NCBI RefSeq assembly: GCF_004661485.1
Contig: NZ_PQVH01000014.1
Coordinates: forward strand, 1-64,000
Reading direction: 5' to 3'
DNA length: 64,000 nucleotides
Source of the DNA: Methylotenera oryzisoli
GTDB taxonomy: Bacteria; Pseudomonadota; Gammaproteobacteria; Burkholderiales; Methylophilaceae
Of the stretch, positions 57,218 to 64,000 are shown in pieces; within the stretch, counting starts at the first letter, position 1; every line of letters begins with the position of its first letter. The position numbers and the translations under genes are program-made. The notes below the pieces were generated by a model. The model was given only the letters and a program-made list of their open reading frames with translations. It made no database searches and was not told the DNA's origin.

Positions 57218-57595
57218 TTAGTTCCAAATATGCGTAACTGCTTTCCATGTGCCATCCGCTTGTTTACGATAAACCAAATGCACGTTGCCACCAAAAGTTT
57301 GTTTTTCGCCTTGTGCATTCAACATTGCACCGGCCCAGTTACCACGTTGATAAGCCAAATTGCCATCTTCTACGGCATCGGCCAAAGTGAGTTGATGCTC
57401 AATGACACCCGCATCAATCAGCCCAGCAAAAAACGTTTGGATTGCAGCAGCGCCTACCACAGGCTCGCCTGCTGGCGCTGGCATCACCACCGCACTGTCA
57501 GCATACAGTGCGCCAATCGCGGCAGCATTTTTGGTGTTGAACGCATGGTCAAAGCTTTGGTTGATTGCACTAATTTGTTGTTGGATATTACTCAT
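57218..57595 (-). CDS. SnoaL/DUF4440-like protein
   Basis: A 125-aa NTF2-like fold. It opens VQQQISAINQSFDHAFNTKNAAAIGALYADSAVVMPAPAG in the family order (SNIQQQISAINQSF...). The end HLVYRKQADGTWKAVTHIWN is typical of SgcJ/EcaC and DUF4440 proteins. The pocket could bind or isomerise a small ligand. Lies between marR and the EamA gene with AGGAGA upstream. Substrate unknown. Confidence 0.85.
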   Translation of the reverse strand: MSNIQQQISAINQSFDHAFNTKNAAAIGALYADSAVVMPAPAGEPVVGAAAIQTFFAGLIDAGVIEHQLTLADAVEDGNLAYQRGNWAGAMLNAQGEKQTFGGNVHLVYRKQADGTWKAVTHIWN

Positions 57596-57622
57596 GTGAT
57601 CTCCTAATTTCTTGAAAATAAT

Positions 57623-58135
57623 TTACTTCTGCTTGGTTAGTTCCGGAATGCCTAAATTGATTAAATCCAGCATCTGGTGCATCTGCTCACGCTGCGCTTC
57701 ACTAAGGCCTTTCATGCACAACCTCAAGCGCTGGTAGTAATCAGGCATGACTGCATCCAGCTTTGCTTGCCCCGCCTCGGTGAGGTGAATCGAGACACTA
57801 CGCCTATCACTTTTGGTAAACACCCGCTCGACTAAGCCACTCTGCTCCAAACCATCAATCAAACCAGTCATGGTTGCGCGTGTAACACCAGCTTTATCTG
57901 CCAGCACAGATGGTGTTGATGCTTGAGTCTCCTCACGCATCAACAAAATCAGCACCCACCAGCGTCCTTGCAATAAGCCATGTTTACTCAAGCAAGCGTC
58001 CAACGCGATAGATAAATCGGTTGCCACCCGCATTAAATGCAAAAAGCTCGACACTGCCGTGATATCCGCATCAGGATATCGTTCAGCAAACTTATGGAGC
58101 ACACCAGTTGTAGGTAAGTCTTTTAGTTCTAGCAT
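57623..58135 (-). CDS. MarR-family transcriptional regulator
   Basis: 170 aa from the ATG at 58135; an ATG four codons upstream (58147) is the other choice. The winged helix has LQGRWWVLILLMREETQAST, then VLADKAGVTRATMTGLIDGLEQSGLVERVFTKSDRRSV, with dimerising helices at both ends. A TATAAT box and a 20-bp palindrome end right before 58147, leaving almost no leader, so the message may be leaderless or the start may lie further in. It heads the marR-snoaL-eamA unit and probably represses itself. Confidence 0.87.
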   Translation of the reverse strand: MLELKDLPTTGVLHKFAERYPDADITAVSSFLHLMRVATDLSIALDACLSKHGLLQGRWWVLILLMREETQASTPSVLADKAGVTRATMTGLIDGLEQSGLVERVFTKSDRRSVSIHLTEAGQAKLDAVMPDYYQRLRLCMKGLSEAQREQMHQMLDLINLGIPELTKQK

Positions 58136-58145
58136 AATTAGGTAC

Positions 58146-58168
58146 ATTATAGTTAGCTAGCTAACTAT
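58146..58168 (-). promoter_or_regulatory. Operator-like perfect 20-bp palindrome with a -10 box before marR
   Basis: ATAGTTAGCTAGCTAACTAT (58149-58168) is an exact 20-bp palindrome. On the minus strand it overlaps a TATAAT box (58146-58151) directly before the marR start. This layout is that of a MarR autoregulatory site. The repeat is well within the size MarR dimers bind. Confidence 0.7.
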
Positions 58169-58484
58169 GTCAAGGGGATATTAATCCTAAATAAAGATAT
58201 GGACTGACAGCCGTAACTACTTCTAACAATAAACGAAGTATAAAAAATCTGGTGAACCCAAAAACCACTATGCAAGCACTCTCACAATAACGCCTATATA
58301 TAAGCCTTAGCAGACAACAGCAACCGATCATCAATGACTTGATAACAGTCAATCAGATTGATCTGTAAGTTTTTCATTTAAACTAGCGCTACTGAAAACT
58401 TAGCAATTACGCTGTAAAATGCAATGCGAGTAAGTTATTTTTAGAAATAGTTTTTCGACTTTTACCGGTTTAATAAGGAACATA
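58169..58484. other. Intergenic region before the Tim44-like gene
   Basis: 316 bp with no coding signal. It should carry the promoter of the Tim44-like gene, whose AAGGA ribosome site is at 58471-58476 or so. I see no clear pair of promoter boxes and no repeat other than the MarR palindrome at its left edge. Confidence 0.4.
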
Positions 58485-59300
58485 ATGAAACGCTTTTTGA
58501 TGTTATTAATGGTTGCTATCACTTGTGTCAGTTTTATGTCTTCAATAGCAGAAGCAAAACGTTTTGGCGGAGGCAGCAGCTTTGGCAAAAGCAGACCTGC
58601 ACCGACAAAACAATCACAAAGGGCACCAGAATCTACACCTAAACCTGCACAGTCTGGAGCGAGTAAATGGCTAGGTCCATTAGCCGGTTTGGCAGTTGGC
58701 GCCGCACTTGCGAGCATGTTTGCTGGCTCGGGGATGGGTGATGCCATGGGTTCTATATTAATGGCACTTGCAGCTGCTGCCGCCATCATGTTCTTAATCG
58801 CAAGATTCAAAAAATCGCAGCAGCCAACCATGCAATATGCAGGGAACAGTGGCGCATACAACGCGCCTAGCCCTAACATCGAGCAAGCACTTAGCAGTGG
58901 CGGCACACCAAGAAGCAGCCATCAAATTCCGCATGACTTTCCGGTAGATAGCTTTTTGAGAAGCGCCAAAGCGTCTTTTATACGCTTACAGGCAGCCAAC
59001 GATAGAAAAGACATTAACGACGTGCGCGAATATACAACCCCTGAAGTATTTGCAGAAATCTCTATGCAAATGCAAGAACGAGGCAGTGATGTGCAGACTA
59101 CTGAAATTGTTGCGATTAACGCAGAGTTATTAGAAGTAGCAAATGAAGATACATACGTAATCGCCAGCGTCCGCTTTACGGGCCAAATGCGTGAGAACAA
59201 TGGCCCACTGGAAAGCATAGATGAGGTGTGGCATATACAGAAAGACACGACCAATAGCCAAGAAAAATGGCTGCTAGCCGGGATTCAACAACTAAATTAG
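58485..59300 (+). CDS. Tim44-like domain protein
   Basis: A 271-aa protein with a signal peptide (MKRFLMLLMVAITCVSFMSS, cleavage near AEA-K). A Gly/Ser/Pro-rich stretch (KRFGGGSSFGKSRPAPTKQ) is followed by one or two hydrophobic segments (PLAGLAVGAALASMFAG, SILMALAAAAAIMFLIA). The Tim44-like domain covers about residues 140-270: FLRSAKASFIRLQAANDRKD, then VREYTTPEVFAEISMQMQER, ending DEVWHIQKDTTNSQEKWLLAGIQQL. Its role in bacteria is not established; in mitochondria Tim44 tethers a translocation motor. Confidence 0.87.
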   Translation: MKRFLMLLMVAITCVSFMSSIAEAKRFGGGSSFGKSRPAPTKQSQRAPESTPKPAQSGASKWLGPLAGLAVGAALASMFAGSGMGDAMGSILMALAAAAAIMFLIARFKKSQQPTMQYAGNSGAYNAPSPNIEQALSSGGTPRSSHQIPHDFPVDSFLRSAKASFIRLQAANDRKDINDVREYTTPEVFAEISMQMQERGSDVQTTEIVAINAELLEVANEDTYVIASVRFTGQMRENNGPLESIDEVWHIQKDTTNSQEKWLLAGIQQLN

Positions 59301-59524
59301 GCTTAACGCGAGCTTGATTGTCAATTGCAAGAATCAGCGGGCAGTGGCTATGGCAAAAGATATTTGCATAGTCACTACCTGCTGTTAGCTAGTAGAACCG
59401 CCTTGCGATTGCACTAGAAAAACATTAACATCAAAATATGGGGAATTAGCAGCCTCCCCGTTTCAAGACATTCACGTCCAAGGCCTGCTCAAATCTTATG
59501 GCATAATGCCTTAGAGGAGAAGCG

Positions 59525-60877
59525 ATGGACGCTCATCACAACAAAAACCTAAACCCAGCCCCCAACCCAGTACCGTTTGTAGAAGCTGTTTTCTACTGGC
59601 TCAAACTTGGCTTTATTAGTTTTGGCGGCCCCGCCGGACAAATCGCCATCATGCACCACGACCTAGTTGAAAATAAACGCTGGATTTCAGAAAAGCGCTT
59701 TCTACACGCATTGAATTACTGCATGCTACTGCCAGGCCCGGAAGCGCAGCAATTGGCTACCTACATCGGCTGGCTCATGCACCGCACTTGGGGTGGTATC
59801 GTTGCTGGCACCTTATTTTTCCTGCCCTCATTTTTCATTCTAGTAGGTCTCGCCTACATCTATATGGCCTACGGTTCAGTGCCTGCAGTTGCCGGGGCGC
59901 TATATGGCATTAAGCCTGCTGTGGTTACGATTGTGATGTTCGCCGCTTATAGAATCGGCCTGCGCACACTTAAAAACAAGCTGATGTGGGGTATTGCAGC
60001 TGCGGCTTTTTTAGCTATTTTTATACTTAAACTACCTTTTCCGCTCATTGTGTTAACTGCCGGCCTGATAGGTTACGTAGGCGGTAACCGTTACCCCAAT
60101 TACTTCAAGCTGGGCGGTGGTCACGGCGCTGCGCAAAAAAGCTACGGTACAGCCCTGATTGATGACGACACACCCACCCCATCACATGCATTATTTAGCT
60201 GGCATAGATTATGGCAAGTAGCCATCAGAGGCATAGCACTATGGCTCATTGCCATGGCGGCGCTAATGGCAAACTACGGCTGGCATGGAGCATTTACCCA
60301 GATGGGCTGGTTCTTTACCAAAGCGGCTTTACTGACTTTTGGTGGTGCTTATGCGGTCTTACCTTATGTGTATCAAGGCGCAGTTGAACACTACCACTGG
60401 CTAACACCTACGCAAATGATTGATGCACTAGCCCTTGGCGAAACTACGCCCGGCCCGCTGATTATGGTGGTGACATTTGTAGGGTTTGTTGGCGGCTGGG
60501 TGACGCAGGTGTTTGGTGCAGATGCCCTATTTTCCTCTGCTTTTATCGCCGCAACCATTGTCACCTTTTTTACATTTTTGCCCAGTTTTGTGTTGATTTT
60601 ATTGGGTGGCCCATTCATCGAGACTACGCATGGCAACCTTAAATTCACAGCACCATTAAGTGCCATTACCGCAGCAGTGGTCGGTGTCATCGTCAATTTA
60701 GCACTGTTCTTTGCGTACCATGTATTTTCGCCACAAGGGCTTACAGGCCAAATTGACTGGCTCTCAGTTGCGCTGACCGCTTTAGCGACACTTGCCATAT
60801 TCAAATACAAAGCCAATGTCATTTTGGTGATTGTAGCTGGCGGCATACTAGGCATGGCTTGGCAGCTACTGGCATAA
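59525..60877 (+). CDS. chrA: Chromate transporter ChrA (long-chain CHR family)
   Basis: A 450-aa membrane protein with about twelve hydrophobic segments in two homologous halves. The first half opens AVFYWLKLGFISFGGPAGQIAIMH with LLPGPEAQQLATYIGW; the second repeats FFTKAALLTFGGAYAVLPY and DALALGETTPGPLIMVVTFVGF. Such CHR proteins export chromate, and sulfate may be involved. AGGAG precedes the ATG. No chrB regulator is next to it. Confidence 0.93.
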   Translation: MDAHHNKNLNPAPNPVPFVEAVFYWLKLGFISFGGPAGQIAIMHHDLVENKRWISEKRFLHALNYCMLLPGPEAQQLATYIGWLMHRTWGGIVAGTLFFLPSFFILVGLAYIYMAYGSVPAVAGALYGIKPAVVTIVMFAAYRIGLRTLKNKLMWGIAAAAFLAIFILKLPFPLIVLTAGLIGYVGGNRYPNYFKLGGGHGAAQKSYGTALIDDDTPTPSHALFSWHRLWQVAIRGIALWLIAMAALMANYGWHGAFTQMGWFFTKAALLTFGGAYAVLPYVYQGAVEHYHWLTPTQMIDALALGETTPGPLIMVVTFVGFVGGWVTQVFGADALFSSAFIAATIVTFFTFLPSFVLILLGGPFIETTHGNLKFTAPLSAITAAVVGVIVNLALFFAYHVFSPQGLTGQIDWLSVALTALATLAIFKYKANVILVIVAGGILGMAWQLLA

Positions 60878-61165
60878 CCACACAAGAAAAACTAATGCAC
60901 TCCCATCTAAGCTCAAGGGCTAGTACAGCTTATTAAAAAGTGCAAACATCGATTAAAGCAGCCTAGAAATTAACTATAAACTAGAACATTTCAGTTAACA
61001 CACACCAATCATCAAATTTACAACTCAAGAATAAGTTAGCCAATTGACTTTAAGTCTTTAATATCATTGGTAAAACTAATTATTGGTGTATATTTACTAT
61101 TTATACAGTATTTTTTGCACAACACTTTTTTGGACGTATTTTTACGCATCACAAGGGAGAGCAGC

Positions 61166-61597
61166 ATGAAAACACTACAACAATTACTAGATGGTAAAAA
61201 GTATAAAGAAGTCATTTCAATCGCACCGCACCGCCCTGTATTCGACGCGTTAGTCATCTTAGCTGAATACAAAATTGGCGCTTTAATTGTGCTGGATGGG
61301 CAAAACTTAGTCGGTATTTTTTCTGAACGCGATTACGCGCGTGAAGTGATTCTTAAAGGCAGATCATCTAAAACCACCTCAATTAACGAAGTAATGACTA
61401 GCAAGGTGTTGACTGCCAACCCCAATGACTCGGTAGAGCACGCATTGTCACTCATGACAGAGCACCGTATCAGACACTTACCTGTAGTGGTGGACGAGAA
61501 AGTGGTAGGCGTACTCTCGATAGGCGATTTAGTGAAAGAAACTATTGCATATCAGCAAGAGCTGATTAAGCAGTTGCAAAGCTATATTAAGAGCTAG
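61166..61597 (+). CDS. CBS-domain pair protein
   Basis: 143 aa from the ATG at 61166 (GGGAG upstream); 33 codons before it in the same frame have no site. Two CBS domains: first APHRPVFDALVILAEYKIGALIVLDGQNLVGIFSERDYA, cut here as LVGIFSERDYAREVILKG, second TANPNDSVEHALSLMTEHR and LPVVVDEKVVGVLSIGDLV. CBS pairs bind AMP, ATP or related nucleotides. No attached enzyme or channel, so it is a stand-alone sensor. Target unknown. Confidence 0.9.
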   Translation: MKTLQQLLDGKKYKEVISIAPHRPVFDALVILAEYKIGALIVLDGQNLVGIFSERDYAREVILKGRSSKTTSINEVMTSKVLTANPNDSVEHALSLMTEHRIRHLPVVVDEKVVGVLSIGDLVKETIAYQQELIKQLQSYIKS

Positions 61598-61639
61598 CTT
61601 GCCAATAGTGAGGCAATGGCAACTAAAGTACCGTCGTCA

Positions 61640-62131
61640 TTATTTACCACGCACCATCGCGCCGACCAAGTTTTTGCCTAACCATTTAGATAACACTGTC
61701 ACTGCCAGCAAATGCAGAACAACCATGCCTTGCAATAAGTAAGATAAAGCTTCGTGCAAATCAACAGGCCAGTCCTCACCCCACAACTCATCCGTGCGAC
61801 TGAGCCAGCCTGTCAGTGCCAGCAATAAAATCAACGCCCACATTACGTAAACCGCATATTGCCCCAACGGGTTGTGCCCAACATAATCATGCTTCTCTCG
61901 CTTTAATAACGATTGAACATGTGACTTAATCGCTTTAACCTCAGGCAAATGCAGCTTTGAAGCCTCTACACGCGCAAAGAACAAACCATTAATTAAGCGT
62001 AACAGCACTAACCCAGTGCAGATGTATCCTATCAAGCGGTGCGTGTAACCAGATTCATTAAAGAAATTCACAATCACCCCAGCAGCGACTAGCCAATGGG
62101 TTAACCGTACTATCAATGTCCATTTCATCAT
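61640..62131 (-). CDS. Cytochrome b561-type membrane protein
   Basis: A 163-aa four-helix protein. The haem-binding His candidates are in VRLTHWLVAAGVI near residue 11, YTHRLIGYICTGLVLLRL near 29, and MVVLHLLAVTVLSKWLGKNL near the end, with a DLHEALSYLLQGM helix between. Such small b-type cytochromes shuttle electrons between quinol and periplasmic partners. It lies 36 bp after the alpha-hydroxyacid oxidase gene and may share its transcript. Confidence 0.9.
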   Translation of the reverse strand: MMKWTLIVRLTHWLVAAGVIVNFFNESGYTHRLIGYICTGLVLLRLINGLFFARVEASKLHLPEVKAIKSHVQSLLKREKHDYVGHNPLGQYAVYVMWALILLLALTGWLSRTDELWGEDWPVDLHEALSYLLQGMVVLHLLAVTVLSKWLGKNLVGAMVRGK

Positions 62132-62167
62132 TATTTTTCTATCGCATTCGCGCCAAACTAACTTAAC

Positions 62168-63238
62168 TCAAGATAGGTGACTTAACTTAATATCAGCTAA
62201 GGTAGCAGCACCAGAAAGCGCCATGGTCATCTCCAACTCATCGCGCATTAAACGTATGACGTGCGCAACACCCAAGGCACCCGCAACTGAGAGCCCCCAG
62301 ACATAAGGGCGGCCAATCATCACGGCATCGGCACCAAGCGCTAGCGCTTTAAATGCATCCTGCCCACGGCGAATGCCGCTATCAAAAAGCAGGCAAGCCT
62401 TCCCGGCAACCAAATTGGCAATTTCAGGCAACACGGCAAGGCTAGTCGGCACGCCATCTAACACGCGTCCACCATGATTAGAAACCACTAGCCCATCGCA
62501 GCCCAGACGCAAAACACTTGCAACATCTTCGGTATGCAGTAGGCCTTTTACTATTAGTGGCACGTTGATTTGGTCTCGCAGCCAAGCTACATCATCCCAG
62601 CTCGGCGCCTGCGTCATCCAGCCATCAAACACCAAGCTTTGATGGCCTTGCACAGGCGGCTGCGACAATGGGGACTCCAGATTCACGGCGCGCACGCCGT
62701 CAGGCAGTTCCATAACAGCCTGTTTAACCGGCGCATCCACAGTAAACATCACTGCATTGTAACCTGCTGACAATGCACGATTGAGCAAGCGCAAAGTGCG
62801 TGAGCGATCTCCTTGCCAGTACAACTGGAACCATAAAGGCTGACCAGCCGCCTCAATAATTTCTTCTAACGATTGGCTGGCAAGGCTACTAACGACCATT
62901 TGCCCGGCCTGCGCATTGGCGGCCATGGCAGTGAGCTTTTCACCATGATCATGAAACAAGCGCTGGTATGCGATTGGCGCCAGCAATAAGGGATGCTCAA
63001 AATCTTGCCCAAATAAATTGAAACGGGTGTGGCCACCTTTTACATCCACCAAAGGTCTGGACATCAATTGCACATGGTCAAACGCCTCTAAATTCGCTTT
63101 GAGGCTAAACCCTTTACCAGAGCCGCCTTCAAGGTAATGCAAAACATCAGGGCTTAATCTTGGCTGGGCGTGTGCAAGATAATCTTGTGCAGTTTGAATA
63201 CCGGGCGGAATCGCTGTCAACTTGTTCAGCAAAGCCAT
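62168..63238 (-). CDS. FMN-dependent alpha-hydroxyacid oxidase/dehydrogenase
   Basis: A 356-aa TIM-barrel flavoprotein of the LldD/glycolate oxidase family. Near residue 80 HPLLLAPIAYQRLFHDHGE supplies early FMN contacts; VPLIVKGLLHTEDV carries the FMN Lys; VVSNHGGRVLDGVPT has the catalytic His and Arg; LLFDSGIRRGQDAFKALALGADAVMIGRP binds the phosphate. Substrates may be L-lactate, glycolate or mandelate. It starts at the last base of the PiuC-like gene (1-nt overlap) and is followed by b561, which may take its electrons. Confidence 0.9.
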   Translation of the reverse strand: MALLNKLTAIPPGIQTAQDYLAHAQPRLSPDVLHYLEGGSGKGFSLKANLEAFDHVQLMSRPLVDVKGGHTRFNLFGQDFEHPLLLAPIAYQRLFHDHGEKLTAMAANAQAGQMVVSSLASQSLEEIIEAAGQPLWFQLYWQGDRSRTLRLLNRALSAGYNAVMFTVDAPVKQAVMELPDGVRAVNLESPLSQPPVQGHQSLVFDGWMTQAPSWDDVAWLRDQINVPLIVKGLLHTEDVASVLRLGCDGLVVSNHGGRVLDGVPTSLAVLPEIANLVAGKACLLFDSGIRRGQDAFKALALGADAVMIGRPYVWGLSVAGALGVAHVIRLMRDELEMTMALSGAATLADIKLSHLS

Positions 63239-63918
63239 TACTCAGCCCATAGCCGTAAAAGATTGTGGTACACACCCGTTAGATGCACGACTGCCTCAGA
63301 CTCACCTACCGTTTGACGCAGCTGCGCCAGCGAGATATCCATGTCGTACAACAGGCGGCGTTTTTCGGCGTCACGCACCATGCTCTGAATAAACATAAAA
63401 CAAGCCACTCGTGCACCTTTAGTCACAGGCGTCACCTGATGTACAGATGATGATGGATACACCACCATGCTGCCTGCTTTCAACTTGAATGCATGGCGAC
63501 CAAAGGTATCCTCTATCATCAGCTCACCGCCTTCATATTCATCCGGTTCTGATAAAAATAACGTCGCAGAGACATCGGCACGCACATAACCACTACCATC
63601 TGGCATCATGCGCATCGCGTTATCGACATGAAATCCATAATGATTGGTTTGCCCAATATAACGGTTGAAAAATGGCGGTAAGATTCTAGAAGGCAGTGCC
63701 GTGGAGAAAAATAGTGGGTTACGGCCAAGCGCCATATGTACTAACTGCCTGAGGGCGCGTATTTCGGGCGCATTTTCCGGCAGCTGTTGATTATTTTTCA
63801 CAATTGCAGCTTGCGTTCCCGCGGTGACCCTGCCATCGACCCAGTTCGCGCTGGCCAGTAAACGCCGCGCTTCCACCAACTCTTCCGCCGTTAATACATC
63901 AGGCACATGCTGCAACAT
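63238..63918 (-). CDS. PKHD-type Fe(II)/2-oxoglutarate hydroxylase (PiuC-like)
   Basis: A 226-aa oxygenase of the PiuC/YbiX group. It opens [21 protein letters not shown]. The iron ligands are in [12 protein letters not shown] (H-x-D type: His, then Asp) and in [15 protein letters not shown] (second His), with the nearby Arg for 2-oxoglutarate. PiuC genes often sit next to iron-uptake receptors; the sequence beyond this point is cut off. Here it is coupled to the hydroxyacid oxidase. Confidence 0.93.
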   Translation of the reverse strand: MLQHVPDVLTAEELVEARRLLASANWVDGRVTAGTQAAIVKNNQQLPENAPEIRALRQLVHMALGRNPLFFSTALPSRILPPFFNRYIGQTNHYGFHVDNAMRMMPDGSGYVRADVSATLFLSEPDEYEGGELMIEDTFGRHAFKLKAGSMVVYPSSSVHQVTPVTKGARVACFMFIQSMVRDAEKRRLLYDMDISLAQLRQTVGESEAVVHLTGVYHNLLRLWAE

Positions 63919-63965
63919 ACGATTCCCTTGGGTTACGCTAATTGTTAGATTGTACTAACTTTGGG

Positions 63966-64000
63966 TTAGTCTTTAATACCTTCTGCCTTGATAATTGCCA
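63966..64000 (-). CDS. Possible C-terminal end of a gene cut by the window edge
   Basis: The last 35 bases on the minus strand read in one frame as ...AIIKAEGIKD and a TAA stop at 63966. It is about 47 bp upstream of the PiuC-like gene in the same direction. Too short to identify; listed only because a gene end is likely here. Confidence 0.3.
   Translation of the reverse strand, partial: AIIKAEGIKD

Noticed and set aside
58400-58906. Open frame on the minus strand opposite the Tim44-like gene
   Set aside because: It mirrors the Ala/Gly-rich part of the real gene, which has a signal peptide and a ribosome site on the other strand.
60391-60885. Open frame opposite chrA
   Set aside because: Antisense shadow of membrane-helix codons; no ribosome site or family signature.

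Overview
The window looks like chromosome of a methylotrophic betaproteobacterium, most likely family Methylophilaceae (Methylotenera/Methylophilus type). This rests on a lanthanide-type methanol dehydrogenase cluster (xoxF, xoxJ, two XoxG-like cytochromes), a formaldehyde-activating enzyme homologue, moderate-to-low GC, and typical proteobacterial housekeeping clusters. The assignment is inferred from gene content, not from a marker comparison.

Layout. 39-6037: NADH dehydrogenase II, two XoxG-like cytochromes, XoxJ and XoxF, all on the minus strand, with strong hairpin terminators between units and a sigma70-like promoter and long leader before xoxF. 6174-11384: proline iminopeptidase, a YihY membrane protein fused to a cyclic-nucleotide-binding domain, a TPR/2OG-oxygenase-like protein and a sugar nucleotidyltransferase. 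11539-16576: a signalling cluster (CHASE-GGDEF, GAF-HD-GYP, GAF, a receiver lacking its Asp) with a Fae homologue. 17249-20744: a four-gene unit (HbpS/GlcG-like, sorbosone dehydrogenase-like lipoprotein, TetR, aldo/keto reductase) behind a sigma70-like promoter overlapped by an inverted repeat.

20937-33013 is a genomic island of about 12 kb in a tRNA-Met(CAU) gene. The intact tRNA is at 32935-33013 (minus). A 45-nt copy of its 3' half, followed by its own terminator, is at 20937-20981. Inside are an HNH endonuclease, a 1866-aa DUF4011-type helicase with a C-terminal Vsr/MTES_1575-like nuclease domain, an IS3-family element, a 784-aa DGQHR-domain protein with an N-terminal PD-(D/E)xK-like motif and a C-terminal RNxxAH (HEPN-like) motif, a Dam-type adenine methyltransferase and a 111-aa protein that may be a DGQHR C-terminal remnant. 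No integrase is seen. The most plausible reading is a defence island. The methyltransferase plus DGQHR/nuclease operon is the best candidate for an undescribed system.

33040-64000 is mostly core genome: the macromolecular synthesis cluster (rpsU-yqeY-dnaG-rpoD with divergent tsaD), plsY, folB, a low-GC orphan gene, xerD-ogt, rplS-trmD-rimM-rpsP, queC-queE, cpoB-pal-tolB-tolA-tolR-tolQ-ybgC, ruvB-(AI-2E)-ruvA-ruvC-yebC, a MarR/SnoaL/EamA unit with a 20-bp operator-like palindrome, a Tim44-like protein, ChrA, a CBS protein, and a cytochrome b561 / alpha-hydroxyacid oxidase / PiuC-like hydroxylase group. Two intergenic regions (39510-39618 and 40700-40940) carry palindromic dispersed-repeat-like DNA.
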